From Sipunculus nudus (taxonomy: Eukaryota; Annelida; Sipuncula; Golfingiida; Sipunculidae), in assembly GCA_026874595.1 (NCBI GenBank), contig CM049318.1:26254956-26318955 (forward strand): a DNA stretch of 64,000 bases, written 5' to 3'. Shown piece by piece: positions 9,792-22,400 of the stretch. Position numbers and translations under genes: made by a program. A model generated the notes under the pieces. That model saw nothing but the letters and a program-made list of their open reading frames with translations, was not told the DNA's origin and did not search any database. The number at the start of each line of letters is the position of its first letter. Within the stretch, counting starts at the first letter, position 1.

Positions 9792-12700
9792 ATTTTCACT
9801 TATAAGCTTCTTCGAAATAAGTTATGGTAAATTGTAAATCAGTAAGGGGCATTGAATGAAAATCTCTCTTTATTATATACGCAGCAGGGTCAGAAAGAAG
9901 CCTATACTTGGTTTTACTCGAAGCAAATTTCTCAATTCGTTGGAGGGAAACAACTGTAACTACAAGATAGGCTCAAATCTCAGTATTCCATTTCGTACTA
10001 TCATTTTTAATTTTCAACTATTAAGTTTTAACAAATATTTTTTTACGATACCATGATCTCTCCTTATCGTTTATTTATTCACTTATCATTCGCTCATGAG
10101 AGCACAGATATTCTGCAAAGACAGATTTCTACAGTGTACAGCATCTCACGAATATTCACCTACACACCAACTTATTCAAACTTGTCATTCTAATAAAACT
10201 GTTTGACGATATGACTTAATATAATCTCTTATTTACATCATCATTCGTACTTCTAGGAGAGTGAAAAATACAATAAACAATGCTCATTTCGTCAATTGGA
10301 AAATTAACCCCAGTTTCGTGTTTGATCCCGTTTTTCCTGGCACTCAGTTAATCGCTCACATTTGAATATGATTATATCAGAGGAACCAAACCATCTATAT
10401 TGAACCAAATGTGAAAAAAATGTTACTTCTGCTTATTTGGTCAAATCCGTATGGCGATCAAAAGAGTAGAGTACTCTTTCATTATATGCCTAAAGAACAT
10501 ATTGGATTGACCGAGCAAGCAGACAACATTACATTTGATTAATCATATATTGCATTTTTCTGTTATTCTATCAAGACGACATAAAAATTCACTGTTAATT
10601 CCATCAGGAATTTTTCAACATCTGCAGATGAAGTCATTTCCAATATTTTAAAGTTGAAAATTTGACGAATATACCATATCCCTAGGGGGAATGTTCAAAT
10701 ATTGCGTAGCTCTACTTTTAATTTAAATTGAACGTAAGCTATATTTTCTATTTTAAGATACTTCGAAAATGTTATAGATAACCCGGAATAAGTAAAGGCA
10801 TAGAATGAGAATCTGTTTTTTTTTTCATATACGCAACACTATCCAAAAAGAAGACCTTTCTCTGTTATACTCTTAGCCCATTCCTCAATTTATTAAAGGG
10901 TAACAGATGTAACTGCAAAGAAAGGCTAAAATCTGTGCATTTCATTTCTTACTACTATTTTCACTATCTAACTGTTAAGTTTAAAAAAAAAATTTACTAT
11001 ACCATGCTCTCTCTTCATCCTTTATTTATTCACTGATGCTCCGCTCATTTTCGCACAGGTATTCTACAAACACTGAGATTAGAACGGTGTACAGCATCTC
11101 ATGAATATTCAACTATACACCAACTAAATTTAGACTTGTCATTCTCATTTAAACTGTTATTCTTATAAACATGCTTGACGATAACACATAAAAATAACCT
11201 CCTCTTTTTTACATCAGAAATACTACAACATCTGCAGATGAGCAAATGTGCCACAGTTTTAGTACTTGAATATTTGATCGAGATTGCGTACTTCCAGGAA
11301 TGTGAATAAAAGAATACGTAATAAGCATTTTGTAAAGAGGAAAATTAACCTCAGTTTCATGTTTGATCCCGTTTTTCATGCCACTTAATTAATCGGTCAA
11401 ATTTGAATATGATAATATCAGAGGATCCAAACCATCTATATAGAACCAAAGGTAAAAAAAATGTTACTTCTGCTTATTTGGTCAAATCCGTATGGCGATC
11501 AAAAGAGTAGTGTACTCTTTCATTATTGGCATAAACAACATTTTGGATTGACCGAGCAAGCAGGCAACATTACATTTGATTTATCAGATATTGCAATTTT
11601 CTGTTATTCTGTTAAGACGACATAAAAATTTACAGGAAATTCCATTAGGCATCTTTTAACACCTGCAGATGAAGTCATTTCCAATATTTTAAAGTTGAAA
11701 ATTTGACGAATATACCATAGCCGAAGGGGGAATGTTCAAATATTGCGTAACTCTACTTTTAATTTAAATTTAACGTAAGCTATATTTTCTATTTTAAGAT
11801 ACTGCGAAAATGTTATAGTTAACCCGAAATAAGTAAGGGCATAGAATGAGAAATTGTTTCTTTATTTTCATATACGCAACACTATCCAAACCTTACTCTG
11901 TTATACTCCCAGCCCATTCCTCAATTTATTATAAGGTTACCGGTGTAACTGCAAAGAAAGGCTCAAATCTGTGCATTTCATTTCTTACTATTATTTTAAA
12001 TTTCGAACTGTTAAGTTTCTAAAAAAATTTACTTTACCATGCTCTCTCCTCATCGTTTATTTATTCACTGATCCTCCGCTCATTGTTGCACAGGTATTCT
12101 ACAAAGACTGAGATTTGAACAGTGTACAGCATCTCATGAATATTCAACTACACACCAACTAAATTTAGACTTGTCATTCTCATTTAAACTGTCATTCTAA
12201 TAAACATGCTTGACGATAACACATAAAAATAACCATCAGAAATCCTACATCTGCAGATGAACAAATGTGCCAAAGATTTAGTACTTGAATATTTGGTGGA
12301 GATTGCGTACTTCCAGGAATGTGAATAAAAGAATACGTTATGGCCATTTCGTAAAGTGGAAAATTAACCTCAGTTTCATGTTTGATCCCGCTTGTCCTAC
12401 CATTCAGTCAATCGCTAAAATTCGAATTATTATATCAGAGGAACCAAACCATTTATATTGAACCAAATGTAAAAAAAATGTTACTTCTGCTTATTTGGTC
12501 AAATCCGTATGGCGATCAAAAGAGTAGTGTACTCTTTCATTATATGCAAAAAGAACATATTGGATTGACCGAGCAAGCAGACAACATTACATTTGATTAA
12601 TCAGATGTATCATTTTTCTGTTGTTCTGTCAAGACGACATAAAAAGTTACAGGAAATTCCATTAGGCATTTTTTAACATCTGCAGATGAAGTAATTTCAA

Positions 12701-13824
12701 ATATTTTAATGTTGAAAATTTGACGAATATACCATCTCCCAAGGGGGAATGTTCAAATATTGCGTAACTCTACTTTTAATTTAAATTTAACGTAAGCTAT
12801 ATTTTCTATTTTAAGATACTGCGAAAATGTTATAATTAACCCGAAATAATTAAGGGCATAGAATGAGAATATGTTTTTTTTTTTCATATACGCAACACTA
12901 TCCAAACAGAAGACCTTACTCTGTTATACACTCAGCCCATTCCTCAATTTATTAAAGGGTTACAGGTGTAACTGCAAAGAAAGGCTCAAATCTGTGCATT
13001 TCATTTCTTATTATTATTTTTACTATCTATGTGTTAAGTTTAGAAAAAAAATACTATACCATGCTCTCTCCTCATCGTTTATTTATTCACTGATCCTCCG
13101 CTCATTTTCGCACACGTATTTTACAAAGACTGAGATTTGAACAGTGTACAGCATCTCACTAATATTAAACTACGCACCAACTAAATTAAGACTTGCCATT
13201 CTCATTTTAAATGTCTTTCTAATAAACATGCTTGACGATATCACAAACTAACCTCCTCTTTTTACAGCAGAAATCCTACAACATCTGCAGATGAACAAAT
13301 GTGCCACAGTTTTAGTACTTGAATATTTGATCGAGATAGCGAACTTGCAGGAAAGTGAATAAAAGAATACGTTATGACCATTTCGTAAAGAGGAAAATTA
13401 ACCTCAGTTTCATGTTTGATCCCGCATTTCCTACCATTCAGTCAATTGCTCAAATTCGAATATGATAATATCAGAGGAACCAAATACTATATAGAACCAA
13501 AGGTAAAAGAAATGTTACTTCTGCTTATTTGGTCAAATTCGTATGGCGATCAAAAGAGTAGTGTACTCTTTCATTATATGGCAAACGAACATATTGGATT
13601 GACCGAGCAAGCAGATAACATTACATTTGATTAATCAGATATATTATTTTTCTGTTATTCTGTCAAGACGACATAAAAATTCACAGGTAATTCCATCAGG
13701 CATTTTTCATCTGCAGATGAAGTTATTTGCAATATTTTAAAGTTGAAAATTTGATGAATATACCATTTCCCAAGGGATGATATTCAAATATTGCGTAATT
13801 CTACTTTTAATTTAAAATCTAACG

Positions 13825-14032
13825 TTATGTGGATGTTTTATTTAAGTTCAGTTGAATTTTTTTCAGTAAATTTTGATTATATTTTGATGCTTTATGTAAA
13901 CCTACCCTGACGTGTGCTTTGGAATCAGAGGATTCTCAATCTGTGATTATGGATACTCGGGTTGCGTCTGGTGACCAAAATGTTTAATCTGAAAAGAAGC
14001 CAAGATTCATAAAGTTAGTACAGCATATTCAT

Positions 14033-14077
<45 letters not shown>

Positions 14078-14774
14078 TATATATTGAAGTGTAAAAAAAT
14101 AAGCCATGGAGCATTAACATGTATGGTATATATTGGTAGTGTATTATTGGATTTTATATATTGTCACGTAATTTCACCCGCAGTGTCCAAAGTGAAAATG
14201 ATTACCTAGTGTATGTTATCACTTGAAAAATCTTCCTCTAAAATTATCGGGCATTGTGTGTTCCTTACCAACACCGGATTTATCTTATCGGACATGCCAT
14301 TTGACACCATCCTATGTGAGGCAAATACCAGTCAGCTATAAACCTGCCCAAACTCACGCTGACTTCTTCCTTGCATTCGGAGAAATCCATGGATTCACAC
14401 TCACTCAGTCTGGACCTTTCGATCAGCAAGAAATGACCGGAATGTGTAACTACCTGCAGATATGAAATGTAATACATTTTAATTTCTGATAAATTGATCA
14501 ACTTGATTGATGTCTTGAGAGTAATTTACAGAATATCTAACGGTAATTTGTGCAATCAGAAATTAATTGAATCAGATATTTAATCTTTTAAGTCCATTTC
14601 GTCCATCCTTTATCAGACAAACCAAAATATCTGTAGGCTAACAAATATGATAGATTTTGAACTCCTGCTAATTTGGACAATTTGGTATGATTGTATTTGG
14701 ATAAGTGTACTCAATCATGATAAGCTGAGATATCACAAACACACAATACTAACCAAACCCGCAGGAAAAATTAC
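13825..14774 (+). repeat. Insert copy 4
   Basis: Same element in front of alpha of unit 4. It shares GTAAAAAAATAAG after the AT tract and ATTAATTGAATC with copy 1. The AT tract is at 14039-14084 and the island at about 14265-14465. Confidence 0.88.
14039..14084. repeat. (AT)n microsatellite, insert copy 4
   Basis: Alternating AT with the shared AA interruption near 14073. Confidence 0.97.
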
Positions 14775-17700
14775 ATTTTCACTTATAAGCTTCTTCGAAA
14801 TAAGTTATGGTAAATTGTAAATCAGTAAGGGGCATTGAATGAAAATCTCTCTTTATTATATACGCAGCAGGGTCAGAAAGAAGCCTATACTTGGTTTTAC
14901 TCGAAGCAAATTTCTCAATTCGTTGGAGGGGAACAACTGTAACTACAAGATAGGCTCAAATCTCAGTATTCCATTTCGTACTATCATTTTTAATTTTCAA
15001 CTATTAAGTTTTAACAAATATTTTTTTACGATACCATGATCTCTCCTTATCGTTTATTTATTCACTTATCATTCGCTCATGAGAGCACAGATATTCTGCA
15101 AAGACAGATTTCTACAGTGTACAGCATCTCACGAATATTCACCTACACACCAACTTATTCAAACTTGTCATTCTAATAAAACTGTTTGACGATATGACTT
15201 AATATAATCTCTTATTTACATCATCATTCGTACTTCTAGGAGAGTGAAAAATACAATAAACAATGCTCATTTCGTCAATTGGAAAATTAACCCCAGTTTC
15301 GTGTTTGATCCCGTTTTTCCTGGCACTCAGTTAATCGCTCACATTTGAATATGATTATATCAGAGGAACCAAACCATCTATATTGAACCAAATGTGAAAA
15401 AAATGTTACTTCTGCTTATTTGGTCAAATCCGTATGGCGATCAAAAGAGTAGTGTACTCTTTCATTATATGCCTAAAGAACATATTGGATTGACCGAGCA
15501 AGCAGACAACATTACATTTGATTAATCATATATTGCATTTTTCTGTTATTCTATCAAGACGACATAAAAATTCACTGTTAATTCCATCAGGAATTTTTCA
15601 ACATCTGCAGATGAAGTCATTTCCAATATTTTAAAGTTGAAAATTTGACGAATATACCATATCCCTAGGGGGAATGTTCAAATATTGCGTAGCTCTACTT
15701 TTAATTTAAATTGAACGTAAGCTATATTTTCTATTTTAAGATACTTCGAAAATGTTATAGATAACCCGGAATAAGTAAAGGCATAGAATGAGAATCTGTT
15801 TTTTTTTCATATACGCAACACTATCCAAAAAGAAGACCTTTCTCTGTTATACTCTTAGCCCATTCCTCAATTTATTAAAGGGTAACAGATGTAACTGCAA
15901 AGAAAGGCTAAAATCTGTGCATTTCATTTCTTACTACTATTTTCACTATCTAACTGTTAAGTTTAAAAAAAAAATTTACTATACCATGCTCTCTCTTCAT
16001 CCTTTATTTATTCACTGATGCTCCGCTCATTTTCGCACAGGTATTCTACAAACACTGAGATTAGAACGGTGTACAGCATCTCATGAATATTCAACTATAC
16101 ACCAACTTAATTTAGACTTGTCATTCTCATTTAAACTGTTATTCTTATAAACATGCTTGACGATAACACATAAAAATAACCTCCTCTTTTTTACATCAGA
16201 AATACTACAACATCTGCAGATGAGCAAATGTGCCACAGTTTTAGTACTTGAATATTTGATCGAGATTGCGTACTTCCAGGAATGTGAATAAAAGAATACG
16301 TAATAAGCATTTTGTAAAGAGGAAAATTAACCTCAGTTTCATGTTTGATCCCGTTTTTCATGCCACTTAATTAATCGGTCAAATTTGAATATGATAATAT
16401 CAGAGGATCCAAACCATCTATATAGAACCAAAGGTAAAAAAAATGTTACTTCTGCTTATTTGGTCAAATCCGTATGGCGATCAAAAGAGTAGTGTACTCT
16501 TTCATTATTGGCATAAACAACATTTTGGATTGACCGAGCAAGCAGGCAACATTACATTTGATTTATCAGATATTGCAATTTTCTGTTATTCTGTTAAGAC
16601 GACATAAAAATTTACAGGAAATTCCATTAGGCATCTTTTAACATCTGCAGATGAAGTCATTTCCAATATTTTAAAGTTGAAAATTTGACGAATATACCAT
16701 AGCCGAAGGGGGAATGTTCAAATATTGCGTAACTCTACTTTTAATTTAAATTTAACGTAAGCTATATTTTCTATTTTAAGATACTGCGAAAATGTTATAG
16801 TTAACCCGAAATAAGTAAGGGCATAGAATGAGAAATTGTTTCTTTATTTTCATATACGCAACACTATCCAAACCTTACTCTGTTATACTCCCAGCCCATT
16901 CCTCAATTTATTATAAGGTTACCGGTGTAACTGCAAAGAAAGGCTCAAATCTGTGCATTTCATTTCTTACTATTATTTTAAATTTCGAACTGTTAAGTTT
17001 CTAAAAAAATTTACTTTACCATGCTCTCTCCTCATCGTTTATTTATTCACTGATCCTCCGCTCATTGTTGCACAGGTATTCTACAAAGACTGAGATTTGA
17101 ACAGTGTACAGCATCTCATGAATATTCAACTACACACCAACTAAATTTAGACTTGTCATTCTCATTTAAACTGTCATTCTAATAAACATGCTTGACGATA
17201 ACACATAAAAATAACCATCAGAAATCCTACATCTGCAGATGAACAAATGTGCCAAAGATTTAGTACTTGAATATTTGGCGGAGATTGCGTACTTCCAGGA
17301 ATGTGAATAAAAGAATACGTTATGGCCATTTCGTAAAGTGGAAAATTAACCTCAGTTTCATGTTTGATCCCGCTTGTCCTACCATTCAGTCAATCGCTAA
17401 AATTCGAATTATTATATCAGAGGAACTAAACCATTTATATTGAACCAAATGTAAAAAAAAATGTTACTTCTGCTTATTTGGTCAAATCCGTATGGCGATC
17501 AAAAGAGTAGTGTACTCTTTCATTATATGCAAAAAGAACATATTGGATTGACCGAGCAAGCAGACAACATTACATTTGATTAATCAGATGTATCATTTTT
17601 CTGTTGTTCTGTCAAGACGACATAAAAAGTTACAGGAAATTCCATTAGGCATTTTTTAACATCTGCAGATGAAGTAATTTCAAATATTTTAATGTTGAAA

Positions 17701-19015
17701 ATTTGACGAATATACCATATCCCAAGGGGGAATGTTCAAATATTGCGTAACTCTACTTTTAATTTAAATTTAACGTAAGCTATATTTTCTATTTTAAGAT
17801 ACTGCGAAAATGTTATAATTAACCCGAAATATTTAAGGGCATAGAATGAGAATATGTTTTTTTTTTTCATATACGCAACACTATCCAAACAGAAGACCTT
17901 ACTCTGTTATACACTCAGCCCATTCCTCAATTTATTAAAGGGTTACAGGTGTAACTGCAAAGAAAGGCTCAAATCTGTGCATTTCATTTCTTATTATTAT
18001 TTTTACTATCTATGTGTTAAGTTTAGAAAAAAAATACTATACCATGCTCTCTCCTCATCGTTTATTTATTCACTGATCCTCCGCTCATTTTCGCACACGT
18101 ATTTTACAAAGACTGAGATTTGAACAGTGTACAGCATCTCACTAATATTAAACTACGCACCAACTAAATTAAGACTTGCCATTCTCATTTTAAATGTCTT
18201 TCTAATAAACATGCTTGACGATATCACAAACTAACCTCCTCTTTTTACAGCAGAAATCCTACAACATCTGCAGATGAACAAATGTGCCACAGTTTTAGTA
18301 CTTGAATATTTGATCGAGATAGCGAACTTGCAGGAAAGTGAATAAAAGAATACGTTATGACCATTTCGTAAAGAGGAAAATTAACCTCAGTTTCATGTTT
18401 GATCCCGCATTTCCTACCATTCAGTCAATTGCTCAAATTCGAATATGATAATATCAGAGGAACCAAATACTATATAGAACCAAAGGTAAAAGAAATGTTA
18501 CTTCTGCTTATTTGGTCAAATCCGTATGGCGATCAAAAGAGTAGTGTACTCTTTCATTATATGGCAAACGAACATATTGGATTGACCGAGCAAGCAGATA
18601 ACATTACATTTGATTAATCAGATATATTATTTTTCTGTTATTCTGTCAAGACGACATAAAAATTCACAGGTAATTCCATCAGGCATTTTTCATCTGCAGA
18701 TGAAGTTATTTGCAATATTTTAAAGTTGAAAATTTGATGAATATACCATTTCCCAAGGGATGATATTCAAATATTGCGTAATTCTACTTTTAATTTAAAA
18801 TCTAACGTTATGTGGATGTTTTATTTAAGTTCAGTTGATTTTTTTTCAGTAAATTTTGATTATATTTTGATGCTTTATGTAAACCTACCCTGACGTGTGC
18901 TTTGGAATCAGAGGATTCTCAATCTGTGATTATGGATACTCGGGTTGCGTCTGGTGACCAAAATGTTTAATCTGAAAAGAAGCCAAGATTCATAAAGTTA
19001 GTACAGCATATTCAT

Positions 19016-19021
<6 letters not shown>

Positions 19022-19060
<39 letters not shown>

Positions 19061-19067
19061 TATATAT
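19022..19067. repeat. (AT)n microsatellite, insert copy 5
   Basis: Alternating AT with the shared AA interruption near 19057. Confidence 0.97.
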
Positions 19068-19247
19068 TGAAGTGTAAAAAAATAAGCCATGGAGCATTAA
19101 CATGTATGGTATATATTGGTAGTGTATTATTGGATTTTATATATTGTCACGTAATTTCACCCGCAGTGTCCAAAGTGAAAATGATTACCTAGTGTATGTT
19201 ATCACTTGAAAAATCTTCCTCTAAAATTATCGGGCATTGTGTGTTCC

Positions 19248-19448
19248 TTACCAACACCGGATTTATCTTATCGGACATGCCATTTGACACCATCCTATGT
19301 GAGGCAAATACCAGTCAGCTATAAACCTGCCCAAACTCACGCTGACTTCTTCCTTGCATTCGGAGAAATCCATGGATTCACACTCACTCAGTCTGGACCT
19401 TTCGATCAGCAAGAAATGACCGGAATGTGAAACTACCTGCAGATATGA
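19248..19448. pseudogene. Coding-like island, insert copy 5, with premature stop
   Basis: Same island as at 5333-5533, but the plus frame ends early at a TGA at 19428-19430. In the minus frame the same change replaces one residue (T to S). The other bases match the neighbouring copies. Confidence 0.3.
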
Positions 19449-22400
19449 AATGTAATACATTTTAATTTCTGATAAATTGATCAACTTGATTGATGTCTTG
19501 AGAGTAATTTACAGAATATCTAACGGTAATTTGTGCAATCAGAAATTAATTAAATCAGATATTTAATCTTTTAAGTCCATTTCGTCCATCCTTTATCAGA
19601 CAAACCAAAATATCTGTAGGCTAACAAATATGATAGATTTTGAACTCCTGCTAATTTGGACAATTTGGTATGATTGTATTTGGATAAGTGTACTCAATCA
19701 TGATAAGCTGAGATATCACAAACACACAATAATAACCAAACCCGCAGGAAAAATTACATTTTCACTTATAAGCTTCTTCGAAATAAGTTATGGTAAATTG
19801 TAAATCAGTAAGGGGCATTGAATGAAAATCTCTCTTTATTATATACGCAGCAGGGTCAGAAAGAAGCCTATACTTGGTTTTACTCGAAGCAAATTTCTCA
19901 ATTCGTTGGAGGGGAACAACTGTAACTACAAGATAGGCTCAAATCTCAGTATTCCATTTCGTACTATCATTTTTAATTTTCAACTATTAAGTTTTAACAA
20001 ATATTTTTTTACGATACCATGATCTCTCCTTATCGTTTATTTATTCACTTATCATTCGCTCATGAGAGCACAGATATTCTGCAAAGACAGATTTCTACAG
20101 TGTACAGCATCTCACGAATATTCACCTACACACCAACTTATTCAAACTTGTCATTCAAATAAAACTGTTTGACGATATGACTTAATATAATCTCTTATTT
20201 ACATCATCATTCGTACTTCTAGGAGAGTGAAAAATACAATAAACAATGCTCATTTCGTCAATTGGAAAATTAACCCCAGTTTCGTGTTTGATCCCGTTTT
20301 TCCTGGCACTCAGTTAATCGCTCACATTTGAATATGATTATATCAGAGGAACCAAACCATCTATATTGAACCAAATGTGAAAAAAATGTTACTTCTGCTT
20401 ATTTGGTCAAATCCGTATGGCGATCAAAAGAGTAGAGTACTCTTTCATTATATGCCTAAAGAACATATTGGATTGACCGAGCAAGCAGACAACATTACAT
20501 TTGATTAATCATATATTGCATTTTTCTGTTATTCTATCAAGACGACATAAAAATTCACTGTTAATTCCATCAGGATTTTTTCAACATCTGCAGATGAAGT
20601 CATTTCCAATATTTTAAAGTTGAAAATTTGACGAATATACCATATCCCTAGGGGGAATGTTCAAATATTGCGTAGCTCTACTTTTAATTTAAATTGAACG
20701 TAAGCTATATTTTCTATTTTAAGATACTTCGAAAATGTTACAGATAACCCGGAATAAGTAAAGGCATAGAATGAGAATCTGTTTTTTTTTCATATACGCA
20801 ACACTATCCAAAAAGAAGACCTTTCTCTGTTATACTCTTAGCCCATTCCTCAATTTATTAAAGGGTAACAGATGTAACTGCAAAGAAAGGCTAAAATCTG
20901 TGCATTTCATTTCTTACTACTATTTTCACTATCTAACTGTTAAGTTTAAAAAAAAAATTTACTATACCATACTCTCTCTTCATCCTTTATTTATTCACTG
21001 ATGCTCCGCTCATTTTCGCACAGGTATTCTACAAACACTGAGATTAGAACGGTGTACAGCATCTCATGAATATTCAACTATACACCAACTAAATTTAGAC
21101 TTGTCATTCTCATTTAAACTGTTATTCATATAAACATGCTTGACGATAACACATAAAAATAACCTCCTCTTTTTTACATCAGAAATACTACAACATCTGC
21201 AGATGAGCAAATGTGCCACAGTTTTAGTACTTGAATATTTGATCGAGATTGCGTACTTCCAGGAATGTGAATAAAAGAATACGTAATAAGCATTTTGTAA
21301 AGAGGAAAATTAACCTCAGTTTCATGTTTGATCCCGTTTTTCATGCCACTTAATTAATCGGTCAAATTTGAATATGATAATATCAGAGGATCCAAACCAT
21401 CTATATAGAACCAAAGGTAAAAAAAATGTTACTTCTGCTTATTTGGTCAAATCCGTATGGCGATCAAAAGAGTAGTGTACTCTTTCATTACTGGCATAAA
21501 CAACATTTCGGATTGACCGAGCAAGCAGGCAACATCACATTTGATTTATCAGATATTGCAATTTTCTGTTATTCTGTTAAGACGACATAAAAATTTACAG
21601 GAAATTCCATTAGGCATCTTTTAACATCTGCAGATGAAGTCATTTCCAATATTTTAAAGTTGAAAATTTGACGAATATACCATAGCCGAAGGGGGAATGT
21701 TCAAATATTGCGTAACTCTACTTTTAATTTAAATTTAACGTAAGCTATATTTTCTATTTTAAGATACTGCGAAAATGTTATAGTTAACCCGAAATAAGTA
21801 AGGGCATAGAATGAGAAATTGTTTCTTTATTTTCATATACGCAACACTATCCAAACCTTACTCTGTTATACTCCCAGCCCATTCCTCAATTTATTATAAG
21901 GTTACCGGTGTAACTGCAAAGAAAGGCTCAAATCTGTGCATTTCATTTCTTACTATTATTTTAAATTTCGAACTGTTAAGTTTCTAAAAAAATTTACTTT
22001 ACCATGCTCTCTCCTCATCGTTTATTTATTCACTGATCCTCCGCTCATTGTTGCACAGGTATTCTACAAAGACTGAGATTTGAACAGTGTACAGCATCTC
22101 ATGAATATTCAACTACACACCAACTAAATTTAGACTTGTCATTCTCATTTAAACTGTCATTCTAATAAACATGCTTGACGATAACACATAAAAATAACCA
22201 TCAGAAATCCTACAACATCTGCAGATGAACAAATGTGCCAAAGATTTAGTACTTGAATATTTGGTGGAGATTGCGTACTTCCAGGAATGTGAATAAAAGA
22301 ATACGTTATGGCCATTTCGTAAAGTGGAAAATTAACCTCAGTTTCATGTTTGATCCCGCTTGTCCTACCATTCAGTCAATCGCTAAAATTCGAATTACTA

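Larger units (their letters stand above)
8842..13824 (+). repeat. Higher-order repeat A, unit 3 (full length)
   Basis: Insert followed by alpha (core 10420), beta (11461), gamma (12478) and delta (13512). Total length is 4,983 bp. It shares its derived changes with unit 2 (see that entry). Its delta core has a private C-to-T change near 13534 (CAAATTCGTATGG instead of CAAATCCGTATGG), one of very few substitutions within the core block. Confidence 0.95.
13825..18807 (+). repeat. Higher-order repeat A, unit 4 (full length)
   Basis: Insert followed by alpha (core 15403), beta (16443), gamma (17461) and delta (18495). Total length is 4,983 bp. It is the closest relative of unit 1, although units 2 and 3 lie between. 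Its alpha core carries GTG in the palindrome spacer, where every other type-A alpha has GAG. That base matches the other monomer types and could be a small conversion or a back mutation. Confidence 0.95.
18808..19757 (+). repeat. Insert copy 5 (island frame interrupted)
   Basis: Same element in front of alpha of unit 5. A T-to-A change turns TGT into TGA at 19428-19430, cutting the plus-strand reading frame of the island short by six codons. The AT tract is at 19022-19067. The damage fits a sequence that is not under coding constraint. Confidence 0.88.
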
